Below, one piece after another: positions 20,992-31,049 of a stretch of DNA of 64,000 nt (its first letter is position 1; the number at the start of each line of letters is the position of its first letter). The translations under genes were made by a program, and so were the position numbers. The notes beneath the pieces are model-generated. The model saw nothing but the letters and a program-made list of their open reading frames with translations. It ran no database searches and was not told the DNA's origin. The DNA is taken from assembly GCA_003013855.2 (NCBI GenBank), contig PVNU02000927.1:62001-126000 (forward strand), read 5' to 3'. Source of the DNA: Liriodendron chinense (Eukaryota; Streptophyta; Magnoliopsida; Magnoliales; Magnoliaceae).

Positions 20992-21053
20992 CTGAACAAA
21001 GCATGAGTTTCGTCTCTGTCCAAAATGGATGGATGGTCACACAATGCAAGAAC
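20992..21053 (-). pseudogene. Captured alanine aminotransferase N-terminal exon
   Basis: A 62-bp exon between a TCTCAG acceptor and a GTACAC donor encodes VLALCDHPSILDRDETHAL, matching the N-terminal part of plant alanine aminotransferase. It lies upstream, in gene order, of the exons at 18191-15421. The exon normally between them is missing, and the ALDH and COP1-interacting-protein-like fragments occupy that interval. Confidence 0.8.
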
Positions 21054-21886
21054 CTGAGAACAAACGGATTAACAAGTTAGCTTTCTAGTAAAAATCTCAA
21101 GAATCAATCCCGCCAGCCAGCTACCTACTTGCTATGTTTAGAGCTTAACATAGGTGCAAGCCGGGCCCCACCACAGGGGTCCACGTCCAACTATAAACAT
21201 CTTGGGTTGAGACCAAGAGCTACTTGCTCTGCTATTCTCCCCAAGCTTGGTTGAGAAAGAGAAACTGAGCAAAAAAACACAAATTTGTTGATTCGGGCTA
21301 AGCACACAACGTGCAATGATATAATACTTCATGATAAATAAAAAGAGAAGAAAAGAAGTAAGTTTATTCCATTTAATTTCATTGGAAAAATTTCAACCCC
21401 ACCAACAATACAAGAGTGCTACCCCACAAATCAAAGTACGGCTGTAAAATTTTACTGTGAGAGGAGTCGGAGGGTTTGGATCTACTGGAATCTGAATGCC
21501 CACCTGATTTTCTGGATTACTGTCATTGGGCTAAGCTTTTTCTTCTTTCTTTGATCTTTTTTCACTGTTGAGTGTTAGAACTTAGCTGGAAGAAGACTTT
21601 TGTCGATTGGTTTGTAGGCGGAGTTGTTACCATCTCTAGCTGAATATTATGATACAATTTGAGTGTTTTGACACTACTTTCGAAGGGATGTGGAATCGTA
21701 ACAGGAATTACATGATTCTATATATTTGAATTGTTAGATAATACTAAGCCACAAACCCTTGCACATGTCCATCTGATGGACCTTAGTGAATAGTCCGATG
21801 ATGGATCCATCAGAAAAGAAAAAAAAATGGAGAGCAGATTATGTACGGTGGATCCACCCCCTCCATCAACTGTGCTTCCATATTGC

Positions 21887-22013
21887 CATCATGGATACTA
21901 GAGATCAGTTAGATCCATGGCTCCACACCACTAGGAATGGTGTAAATCGCGCCTAAATCTCTCTCTCCATCATGGATACTAGAGATCAGTTAGATCCATG
22001 GCTCCACACCACT
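21887..22013. repeat. 46-bp direct repeat
   Basis: 21887-21932 and 21968-22013 are identical (CATCATGGATACTAGAGATC start, CACACCACT end). Apart from this, 21054-22190 holds no feature I recognise. Confidence 0.85.
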
Positions 22014-22192
22014 GAGAAGTACGATCCAGCCTTCATCCTCCGGCTTGGCACACGAAATCCCAACACAAAAAACCCGAATCTTCACAAAATGACATTTCAA
22101 ACACTAATTGTCCACAGATCTTCCTCAAGATTTGACAGAAAAAAATAATTGAAAAAAAAAAGAAAAAAACAGAGATGAAGAGAAATAAATAC

Positions 22193-22232
22193 CTTGGGAG
22201 ATCTGGTGATGCTCCTCAACAATCGGCCCCCC

Positions 22233-22274
<42 letters not shown>

Positions 22275-22345
22275 GGACCGATGAAGATTGCAAAGGGAGG
22301 GAGAGAGGACGAGAGAGAATGAAAGAGGGGAAGAGGGGGGTCTTG
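22193..22345 (-). other. Possible captured 5' UTR exon with (CT)n tract
   Basis: On the minus strand a CT-rich stretch with a (CT)n run (22236-22273) leads into AGATCTCCCAAG followed by GTATTT, a good splice donor at 22193/22192. This resembles the first non-coding exon of a plant housekeeping gene. It lies upstream of the antisense exon fragments, so a host promoter may have been captured. Inference only. Confidence 0.35.
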
Positions 22346-22355
22346 AGGGAATCGT

Positions 22356-22397
22356 AACTCCGCACGATAAGCTCTGCACGCTCTTATCGTGCGGAGT
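22356..22397. other. Perfect 15-bp inverted repeat with 11-nt loop
   Basis: ACTCCGCACGATAAG and its exact reverse complement CTTATCGTGCGGAGT are separated by CTCTGCACGCT. It would form a strong hairpin in RNA or cruciform in DNA. It sits just upstream of the presumed 5' UTR exon. Confidence 0.8.
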
Positions 22398-22405
22398 AAA
22401 CTAAG

Positions 22406-22830
22406 TTGGGCCCACCTAGAATGTATGTGCTATATCTGTTCCGCCCATATGTTTTTTATGCTCATTATAGTGGTTGAGCCCAAAATTTAAGCATATCCAA
22501 ATCTCAAGTGGACCATGCCACGGGAAGCAATGGGAATAATGATTTCCACCGTTGAAACCTTCCCAGGCCCTACAGTGATGTTTATTTGTCATCCAACCTG
22601 TTCATAAGATCACATGGATATGGATGAAGGGAAAACACAAATATCAGCTTGATCCAAAACTTCTGTGTCCGACGAGAATTTTTCAATGGTAGACATTCAG
22701 TTCACACTTTTCTTGTGGTGTGGTCCACTCTAGATTTTGATATGCTTCATTTTTTGGCACCGTACCTAAAATTTTCTGTTAAGATGGATGGATGGAGTGG
22801 ATAAAATACATAAATCTCTGTGGGCCCCAC
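22406..22830. mobile_element. Foldback MITE copy A
   Basis: The left arm (GGGCCCACCTAGAATGTATG onward, with CAAATCTCAAGTGGACCA) and right arm (GTGTGGTCCACT ... TGTGGGCCCCAC) are imperfect inverse copies about 170-200 bp long. The centre contains GATGTTTATTTGTCATCCAAC. Same family as 32062-32657. Non-coding. Confidence 0.7.
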
Positions 22831-22990
22831 CATAATGTATGTGTTTTATCCACGCCGTCCATCCATTTCTCAAGATCATTTTAGGGCTTGATCCAAAAAA
22901 TGAGCAAGATCTAAATCTCACGCTTACCTCAACGACACCTTATTGGTCATCTTTCTTGGACCGGTGGTCAAGTGTGGCCCACATGATGAT
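22820..22990. mobile_element. Foldback MITE copy B, one arm
   Basis: GGGCCCCACCATAATGTATG, then CCGTCCATCCATTT, GATCATTTTAGGGCTTGATC and AAAAAATGAG: the left arm of the family, sharing its first bases with the end of copy A. It decays after about 22935. Confidence 0.6.
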
Positions 22991-23099
22991 CACTAAATCC
23001 GCTTAACTTAGGGCCAGGATGTGTTCACTGTGGTGTCCTCTTGATGGATGAACGAGATTTTATCATATGTTTACCATGTAATTACGGGAGTTTGAGTAA

Positions 23100-23275
23100 G
23101 GCTGTAAATGGGTCAGTGGACCTGATGGGGTACTTAGACCTAACGCATTTAGACCCGACCCAGACCTAACCCACTTGTTAAATGGTACGGGTCTAGGTCT
23201 AAGAACAGACCTAGTTGGTAAATGAGTTTGGATCTGGTTTCCTTTATATTAGGCCTGACCCGACCCAGGTAACAT
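23100..23275. repeat. GGGTC/GACCC-rich degenerate tract
   Basis: Starts AAGGCTGTAAATGGGTC and consists of CCCGACCCAGACCTAACCC-like words. It resembles the hAT-like MITE at 17072-17521 in design, but I could not find matching termini. Confidence 0.4.
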
Positions 23276-23389
23276 CAAGGTAAGCCCCACATAGTAGGGG
23301 TAACGTACACCCACTAAGATGTTACAAGGGTAACACCTAATTCACTCTCATGCGTTTTCCACACACCTGTATTTGGCCAGTGGCGATGC

Positions 23390-23830
23390 CACATGTCTAT
23401 GGACTCCACCAGGATGTATTTGTTTCATCCATACTATCTATTAATTTACTAAAAATTATCGTAGGCTACAATTCAAAAATGAGGCAGATCTAAATCCTAG
23501 GTGGACCTCACCACGAGAAAACATTAGTGATTGAATGTCCACTATTGAAAACCTCATAAGGCCCACTGTAATGTTTATTTGACATCCAACCTCTTAATTA
23601 GGTCATACAGACCTGAATGTAGGGCAAAAACAAATATCAGCTTCATCTAAAACTTTCGTGGCCCCGAAGAAGCTTTTAATGGTGGACATTTAATTAACAT
23701 TGTTTCTTGTGATTGGGTTCATCTGATCGAGATTTAGATCTACTTGAGTTTTGGACTCATACCATAAAATGATATGGGAAATGTATAGATGGCGTGAATG
23801 AAACACATACATCATGGTGGAACCATAGAA
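23390..23830. mobile_element. Foldback MITE copy C
   Basis: Left arm with AAAAATGAGGCAGATCTAAAT and ATTGAATGTCCACTATTGAA; right arm with the inverse (TTTAATGGTGGACATTTAAT ... GAAACACATACATCATGGTG). More diverged than copy 32062-32657. Confidence 0.65.
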
Positions 23831-23849
23831 ATGGTACACTTGAGACAGG

Positions 23850-24020
23850 CAATTTGGAATTTTTAATGGTGAGGCACTAAATTACCATTATTTCTTATGA
23901 TATGGTCCACTTTAGATTTGGATCTATCTCAATTTTGGGCTCATACCATAAAATAATTTGAAAAAATGTGTGGATGGTGTGGATGAAACACATACATCAT
24001 GGTAGGGCCCATAGAGCACC
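23850..24020. mobile_element. Foldback MITE copy D, right arm only
   Basis: TTTTTAATGGTGAGGCACTAA, GATATGGTCCACTTTAGATT and GAAACACATACATCATGGTA match the right arm of copy C. 24021-24850 holds nothing I recognise. Confidence 0.6.
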
Positions 24021-24854
24021 GATCGGTACTAACTAGTGGCTAGTCAGGATCACTAGCCAATCCATGCACACTACTTTAACCGTGTGAGTCCAAGTTGAAA
24101 TATTTTATGTATATTATATCCCGTTCATCTGTTCTTAAATATCATTTTATGATGCCATACCAAATCTCAAGACTTAAAATTTAAATCTCAACAGTTAAAT
24201 TAGAGTTTAGGGTCGACCGCACATTTCTTGGATTTTCTTGAGGTCAGCAAGTCCTAATGCAATTTTGAATAAAACATTTGGATCAATTTAGAATTCTGAT
24301 CCAGTTACTTTATTCTACTCATCAATATCTATGATTTGACTAGTCACTACTTACCTTGATCGGATTTCGAATGAGAAAGATATTAGGCGGGCAAAATTGA
24401 TCAACAATATGATGGGTCATGTCTTGCAATCCAATAGTTAGATTTGACTAAAATTTAATCTAAACATCTGAAGTCATTTACCCTTCAATCTTGACCGATC
24501 AGATTGTCCAAAATCTGTCTAGATCTAGACAAACTAATCGTGCCCATTTAAAGAGTGTTTTGGACGGATCTAATTCGTTTCATGTCAGATTGGGCTGAAT
24601 TTTGTTCTATAACCTATTTAGCATGTTCCAAATATATCTGACCGTTCAGATCAACTTTAGGATTTCTTGATCATAGAATTTAATCAATCTCATCATTATA
24701 AGTTATTCTTATAATTACACATCATTATACTTAGGCCCTCATTTTGGTATAAGTACGTGAACTTGTGGGTAAGCATAAACCAATATGATAGGCAGGTAAC
24801 TCAATGACTGTAATTGTTTATTTTCAACCATTCAATAAATGTCCATTAGTAAAT

Positions 24855-25400
24855 TTTGTCCACTCATTTCAAATTTCTCAATTTTTTTCAATCTCAAAAA
24901 AATATTTTTAAATATTTTTTTTCAAACATTTCAATTTTTTTAAAAAGCTTAATTTTTTTTGTCAAAATCTCAATCTTTTCTAAAATCCCAATTGTTTTTT
25001 TTTTTCTCCAAACTTTTGAACTTTTTCAAACTTGATCATAAAATGTTTTTTTTTCAAAATTATCAATTCTATTCAAACATATCAATTTTTTCAAGATGTA
25101 ATTTTTTTAAATGTTTTTTTTTAATTTCAATTGTTTTTTTCAAAATCTATTTTTTTTCAAACATTGAAAAAATTTTCCAAACTTTTAAACTTTTTCTTTT
25201 CTCAAAATCACAAATTTTAAAATATTTAATTTTCTTATTCAAAATGTTAATTTTTGTGTCAAAACCCTAGTAATTTTTTAAATATTAATGTTTTTTTTTA
25301 ATCTCAATTTTTCTCAAATATTGCCCATTTTCTTTTTTCAAAATCCTAGTTTTTTTTTTAATGTTAGATATATTTTTTTCAAAATCATAATTTTTTGTAG
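24855..25400. repeat. T-rich degenerate tandem tract
   Basis: About 540 bp of TTTTTTTCAAAATCTCAATT-like words repeated irregularly every 20-30 bp. The open frame through it (FFFSK-type peptide) is a composition artefact. Confidence 0.6.
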
Positions 25401-25411
25401 TGTTGGATTTT

Positions 25412-25819
25412 CGAGAATTCGACGGTTCTAGACCGTCGAAATTTTCCCCGCGACTGTCATAATTCGATGGTAATTTAAGGCCCTATATTCGACGGCTATA
25501 CACCGTCGAATTTTTACGCGCGTAAACGAATTTTTACGTGCGTAAACGAATTTTTTCGCGCGCTAATTTTCGACTGTGCTAATTCGACGGTCATTAACAG
25601 TCGAATTTCAGGCCCTAAATTCAACGACTTTAGACCGTCGAATTTTTTCGCGCGTTAATTTCAACTGAGATAATTCGACTGTCAGTAACAGTCGAATTTC
25701 AGGTCCTAAATTCGACGTCTTTAGACCGTCGAATTTTTTCGTGCTGTATATTCGACGGTTCGGGACCGGCTGGGGACCGTCGAATGACAGAGTCGAATTT
25801 AGCGCTTTTTCACGTAGTG
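25412..25819. repeat. CACTA right subterminal and terminal repeats
   Basis: About a dozen ATTCGACGGT/ACCGTCGAAT motifs in both orientations, with spacers containing TTTTTACGCGCGTAAACG-like words repeated three times. The terminal 18 bp read inward are CACTACGTGAAAAAGCGC. Confidence 0.85.
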
Positions 25820-25999
25820 AAGACGGCCTCCTACAGCTGAGCATGTTGCCTTGGTTGCTCAACAATGATAAGAAACTCAACGACCAACTGTCCTACTCGG
25901 ACAAAGCCGAGGAGAGAGCATTAAATATGACACTCTCCAGCTAATTCGAGCCTACAGGGTCACCTTAGCACACCGACCTGAGTATGTTGGAAAGCCTAA

Positions 26000-28922
26000 C
26001 TCACTACCATGACTGAAATGCTAAGTCATCGGAGTGAGGGGGGGTGGGGATAAAGTTTCTCTCATTCCAAAAATTTCAAAAAAATCCCAAAATTCTTTTA
26101 TAAAGGCCCTCATCCAAGCCAGGCACAAAAGAAGAAGAAGAAGAAGCAGCCTAAGAGGTCTTACCACCTCCTTGGCCCATAGTGTCCTCTGCCACAACTT
26201 CAATAGCCTCCCCTCCCTCAAGAGCGTCTTCCTCATTGATGACCACTTGTTGTTACCTAGGAGAAACAGGTGCAGCGATTGGTGTTCGCCAGCCCCAAGT
26301 GTAAGGCTACGATGTAGTAATAATCGATCATGAGATTGAGATCATCCTCAATTCTAATTATTCTAACAACTTAAAGTAAGGAAGTTCAGAGAAAAGGAAG
26401 TTCAGAGATTTAAGATAAAGTATAAACAATAAATAGGATGAGAAAATCCAAGAATTAAAGCAACTAGAGCGCCAAGGATCCACTTGTAGTGGATGAATGT
26501 TAATCCTTTCATCAAGCACATAAACACGATTGAAATCAAAGTCCTATTTCTATCCAATCGGAAGATATTGCATTCAAACACATAAATAGCCCAAACTCAA
26601 TCTGGAACTTCAATTCTAGTTATATTGAAGCATGGAAAAGATAAACTTGAAACACTTCGAAGCATTAGCCATACCATGAGATAATTGCTTGATTTAGGGT
26701 TTCTATAATTCAAATATCATAAGAGAATAACGATAAATCTCATAAACTTATAAGCAACTCATGTCCGGAGTATACAAGCTCTCAAAATTGTCTAAAAATA
26801 TAAACTTTATTCAAACTAGAACTTGAAATATCCAAAACAAAGCTTAGAGTACTTGCATGAACGAATTAAACATTAAACCTAACTACAAGCTTTACCTCTT
26901 AACCCTAGCTAAGAGGTCTAGCCAACCAAAGACATGATCAAACTAAAATCAAACAGAAAAACTAAGAAAAACATAAAAAACTAGAAGAAAAACTTGATAA
27001 GAGGGGTTGTAGATGCTCCACTTCGATCCTCTCCATCTCCAACAACTTCAAAGCTCTTTTAGGATGGATTGGGAAGAGAGTAGAGGTGTCCTTTATAGCA
27101 AAAAATTTGTAACCACCTTGGAATCTTTCAGAATTCTGTAACTAGTTACACAATCGATCGATGGCTGACCAGTCGTTGATGGACTCCGACCGGTCAGTGC
27201 TCAAAAGACCAATAAAAACTGTATTTTGAAATCCTATTCTTCTGACGACCGGTTGATAGCTTCTGACGACCTGTCGGACGACTGGTTGAAAACAGTCATT
27301 TTTAGTCCAGCAAGGTCAGTGGATTTTTCATCCATTCTAGGAAAATTTGACCGGTAAGACGACCGGTCGTTGGCAGTGGATGACCGGTCGTGCAAACTAT
27401 CTTTTTTAGATTTTTTTTCTTTCTTCTCTCTCCTCCTTGCTTCTCTCCTTCACCTCTTGGCTATTCTTCCATTGATCCTCAATGTGTCCAAAGTAGTCCT
27501 TTTAGCATAGAATTCATGAGGTCTCTCTCTCTTTCCTACAAACATAAATATACTCATAAGATGGGTCTTTTAATAGTTCAATCAATGTAAATGTGTAATG
27601 AATTGGGGTTAGAATATGCACAATTCTGAGCTCAACAACTAGCGTTGCGGAAGTCTCCGTGGGAGCTGGCGTAGCTCCCAAGTCGAAGAGCTAGCCAGTC
27701 TCGTATACGAAGGACCTAGGAAGAGAGGTCGTAGTCTTCTAAGGCCTCTCAAATGTCCTCGAATCCATGACCTTCTTCTTCAGTAGCGGCGCCTCAACAA
27801 CCCACTAATCAAGATCAGTAGGTAACCTCTTCTTTGTGGGAGCCATCTCTACATGAAAACCGATCGTGAGAAGTCGGAATACCAAAAAAGAATCTATTAA
27901 GTCTGCAAACTTACCTCCCGAGACCAAGCAAAATTGTCGAAGAAGATCTGTAGTTATGAGCTTCCTATAATCTTGATCTTCAACAGGACGGTCACGTGTC
28001 ACCCTGATCTGGCAAAGTTGGTAATTGGCAACGCCCGACCGCTGCATCAGAAGAGCTATAAAATGAGCACGACAACACATCATCAATAAATAAAAGCAAA
28101 AGAAACAACGAGTAAAGTGTAGAAGCTCGGAGTATGATCTGACCTAGTAAGGAAAATTCAGTGCAGACCCTCTGGCCGAAGGGCTCTAGCTCGCCTTGTG
28201 GTGCCTCCCACTCTTCAGGGGCATATAACCACTTGTCCTTCCAGCCTTTGGTGGAGGATGAAAGTCCAACAATGATAGGGTCTCCCTTGCTCGGTCACGC
28301 TGTTAGATGGTACTAGCTGTGAGCGGGGTTCCCCTTAGCGCCGAACATGTAAAGGAGCTCGTCTGCAATGAGCTTCTCATTCCCAACCAACTAGCATAGA
28401 ACGTAGCAGTTGTAGATAGTCTTCCAGGCGTTGGAATTCAACTAGCTTTGGGTGAGACGAAGTTAACTCAAAACCTTTCTCACCATGGGATGGAGAGGCA
28501 AATGGAAACCGAAAGCAAAAAAGACTGGATGAGAGAGACCTACCCCTAAGGAGGTCAGATTGGGAGTTCATTTAAACGAGGGACCCTACGACCTACTGAC
28601 ATAGGGATTTGGTATAGGGTCCGATAGTGACTCAGATCAGACTCAATCACTTTTGACACAAACTCATCAGCGGCATACTATAGAGAGTCCGAGCTCAGCT
28701 CCTCGTCCTTTACCTCCTCTACTTAAAAAATTGTGGAGCCTCTTCCTCACCCTCGAAGGTTAGCTCCACAGGTCGGGACTCGACCTCAGGGTCTTACCCC
28801 TCCAGTCCAATCTCAGATTCCTCGAATGATCTCTCCACCCTGGAGTCATGAGAGGGCCAAACAAACTCACAATCGTGATGATCCAACCTCGTGGTTGAGT
28901 CAAAATCATCCCTGTCTGACAT
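26000..28922 (-). pseudogene. Antisense gene of the Tat element (with apparent introns), degenerate
   Basis: Runs opposite to pol. It starts at ATG 28922 (MSDRDDFDSTTRLDHHDCEF) and continues with LPLHPMVRKV, NAWKTIYNCYVL, VGNEKLIADELLYMFGA and GWKDKWLYAPEEWEAP, as in plant proteins labelled putative gypsy-type transposon. Two GT-AG introns fit: 28143-28042 (102 bp) and 27914-27849 (66 bp). They join ...CTEFSLL to RSGVANYQLCQ and ...CLVSG to EMAPTKKRLPTD. A downstream acidic part (INEEDALEGGEAIEV) lies beyond the solo LTR at 26283-27637. Many stops. Function unknown; comparable antisense genes are known in Grande-type elements. Confidence 0.6.
26283..27637 (-). mobile_element. Solo LTR related to the 41132-48297 element
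   Basis: Starts TGTTCGCCAGCCCCAAGTGT and ends GCACAATTCTGAGCTCAACA, matching both termini of the LTRs at 41132-43226 and 46221-48297, which fixes the minus-strand sense. It is 1355 bp against about 2.1 kb, and the interior is much diverged. Flanks ATTGG and ACTAG are not a clean duplication. No internal region is attached, so it is probably the product of LTR-LTR recombination. Confidence 0.75.
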
Positions 28923-29143
28923 CATTCAAGCAAAAGAGAATGACAAAGGAAGAAGAAAGGCTGAAAGGTAATGCATACTGGAAGATTTGGCACGAAAACT
29001 CCAAAGACAGATGAAAACAGAACTCCAAAAACTCAGACTACTTGAGACCACTGAAGTTAGAGAGGTTAGCAGAGCTCAAACAAAAACAACAGAGTTCGGA
29101 CACCAAAATGAGCAGAGAGTAGAAAATGACTATGGGAAGGGGG

Positions 29144-29151
29144 TATTTATA
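29144..29151 (-). promoter_or_regulatory. TATA box for the antisense Tat gene
   Basis: TATAAATA on the minus strand within GTGCCTATAAATACC, about 220 bp upstream of the antisense ATG at 28922. No other strong TATA motif was seen on that strand nearby. 29152-29595 holds nothing else I recognise. Confidence 0.55.
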
Positions 29152-29595
29152 GGCACACCCCACGCCGTCGTACGATGCCACACATCACCATGGGATTTCC
29201 TCGAATAGAGGAGCGATGCCTCGACCACCAACCCAGTCTGCGTGTTACTACAGGGTTCGTTTGTATTAGGCGTGATGCTTCGTCGAAATGAACCGTCACC
29301 ATGTGTCATTACAGGAGAGGTCAATCAGACAAACAGTGGATCGCCTAACAAGGGCGATGCCACGCATCTAGCCACGATTCGTCCGAGTTTTGAAACAGCA
29401 GTTGCGTCGTATGGGCAATGATAGTGACACTTCAAAATTCGAGCCCGCCAAATCATTCCTTGGATCCCACCATTAATTCTCAGTATCCCACTTTACAGCT
29501 GGCAGATATGAACGGAAATTGAAATTCTGAAGTTCCCGTGCAACCATGGGACCGACTCATTCCACAAATCTTACCCCCGAGCCCTAGCAAGGTCG

Positions 29596-29615
29596 ACTTA
29601 GGGAGTAGGGGCAAC
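29596..29615 (+). other. Polypurine tract of the Tat element
   Basis: AGGGAGTAGGGGCAAC immediately precedes the LTR start TGTTATGG at 29616. Confidence 0.6.
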
Positions 29616-30391
29616 TGTTATGGGGAGATTCTAAACTGACCCAAGTATATGAAGAAGCCTATAAGCCCAAGGGCCCAAAGTACAGGTCCTCGGTCCAAAA
29701 TGAGACGATGGCATATTCCAACAACCACGATCAACTTCAACTGTAAAAGCCAAGCAAGACTACAGCCCAGTCATCGGCTAAGGCCGAGGACTGAGAACCC
29801 GTCTACAACACTCCGCCCGTTATCGGGCCTAGAAGTAAAGGCGGATGATCTTATGGCTATTGTAAGCTCGGGTCGTTCATCCAAAGTCGACTTTCCAAAT
29901 CGGATCTCAAGTGATGGAGCTCGGGTGTCGAGCTCCCCAAGTAGGATTGGCTGACCATCTTTCAAAGTTGGTGTGAGATATCCGAGTAGATCTGGATATC
30001 CTGAGATCTACGCTTCTTCTTAGCAGGACCTCTTCGACACGGTAGGATAGAGAATCTTACTAACTTGGGACTCTACCGATGTATCCTAGTTGGACTCAAC
30101 TACCTAGAAAGTTCCCCCAAATCCTATAAATAGGGTATGGGTCTCCATAATCACCATACGAAACATCTTAGCTTTAAACCCTATATTCCGTCATCCTTGT
30201 TAGCTTTGACTTAGGCAAGGAGAGTTCCCAACTGCACCACAGCACCTCCCCCTTGCCTACTCTGCTTCTCTCTCGCCGGTTTGGTGAAGCCAAGGTCCTA
30301 AGTGTCCTCCATCTTAGGAGGACGAAAGTGTGAAGGGCTACCTGGCCGGCCTCAACCGGCCTCATCGGTTGGCCAGATTTGTGCCACAACA
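29616..30391 (+). repeat. 3' LTR of the Tat element
   Basis: About 776 bp, starting TGTTATGGGGAG and ending GTGCCACAACA. It contains a TATA box (TATAAATA, 30125-30132) followed by a typical short leader. The exact right end is uncertain by 2 bp because the partner LTR and target duplication are outside the window. Short ORFs inside are not genes. Confidence 0.75.
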
Positions 30392-30779
30392 CATACATTT
30401 GATCAATCCTAAAAATCCTCCACTACGAAGTTAGTATGGTCAAAGACATCAGCGCCAAGAAATATAACAAACGGAAAAAATCCAAATCCACCATCCAATA
30501 AATGTTCTTCATTAATTCACTCTATGCGTATATGAGTTTGGTTCTATTATAGGTAGATCTCATAAATGGAAAATATTCATCGTTGGTTATGATGTATTGA
30601 TCCTGACTGACAAATCATAGTTTGATCTTCTCTGGAACCATTTGTATTTCAGATTACAGCTAAATGATTCAGATCTCACTTCAATTAGCCGACAGATGGG
30701 CCATGAAGAACAGTGTGGATGGTCATATTATAATCTGTCTGTGGCCATAACACACAAACTAGATATATGACCAAAACTA

Positions 30780-30960
30780 TTATGAACCTCAAGAAGTTTT
30801 TTGACTGTGTAGGTTAAATGAACACTTTTTCCACTTTCCTATCATACTGTCAAGTTGAAATTTGGATCTACTTCGTTTTTGGGATCATATCGTAAAATGG
30901 TCTCAGAAAAATGGATGAACCACATATATCATGGCGAGTCTCATAGAGCACTGACCAGGG
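30780..30960. mobile_element. Foldback MITE copy E, right arm
   Basis: CTCAAGAAGTTTTTTGACTG, GAAATTTGGATCTACTTCG and TTTTTGGGATCATATCGTAA with AAAATGGATGAACCACATAT match the family's right arm. 30392-30779 shows only weak similarity to the arms and no gene. Confidence 0.55.
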
Positions 30961-31049
30961 TTACTAGCCAAACCGCTTCCCATTTTTCATAAACATCACA
31001 GTGGGCCCACCCGAGCCACCACCTGATCTCCCTACTGAAATGATCACCA

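Larger units (their letters stand above)
14186..25819. mobile_element. CACTA/EnSpm DNA transposon carrying host gene fragments
   Basis: An 11,634-bp element. The right end, read inward, is CACTACGTGAAAAAGCGC. The left end reads CTGTACGTGAAAAAGCGC, so two of its terminal bases are changed. The 3-bp target duplication AAG flanks both ends (14183-14185, 25820-25822), the size expected for CACTA elements. Both subterminal regions are packed with TTCGACGGT in both orientations. I see no transposase-like coding sequence inside; instead there are exon fragments of three host genes on the minus strand. It is therefore a non-autonomous, gene-capturing CACTA element. It lies between pol and the antisense gene of the Tat element. 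Confidence 0.88.
1..30391 (+). mobile_element. Ty3/gypsy LTR retrotransposon, Tat lineage, 5' part outside window, split by three insertions
   Basis: Reconstructed from colinear fragments: RT (1-243), end of RT plus RNase H (11374-12060), a second archaeal-type RNase H (12100-12520), integrase (12680-13920), antisense gene (28922 down to about 26000), polypurine tract and 3' LTR (29616-30391). The duplicated RNase H and an antisense gene between pol and the 3' LTR are known for Tat-lineage elements such as Grande. Interrupting insertions are the Sirevirus (244-11373), the CACTA element (14186-25819) and a solo LTR (26283-27637). Many in-frame stops show it is dead. The 5' LTR and gag would lie left of the window, so its age cannot be estimated here. 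Confidence 0.85.

Noticed and set aside
14186..25819. An autonomous CACTA transposase inside the element
   Set aside because: No TnpD-like or TnpA-like stretch found in any frame; the coding-like segments are host exons instead.
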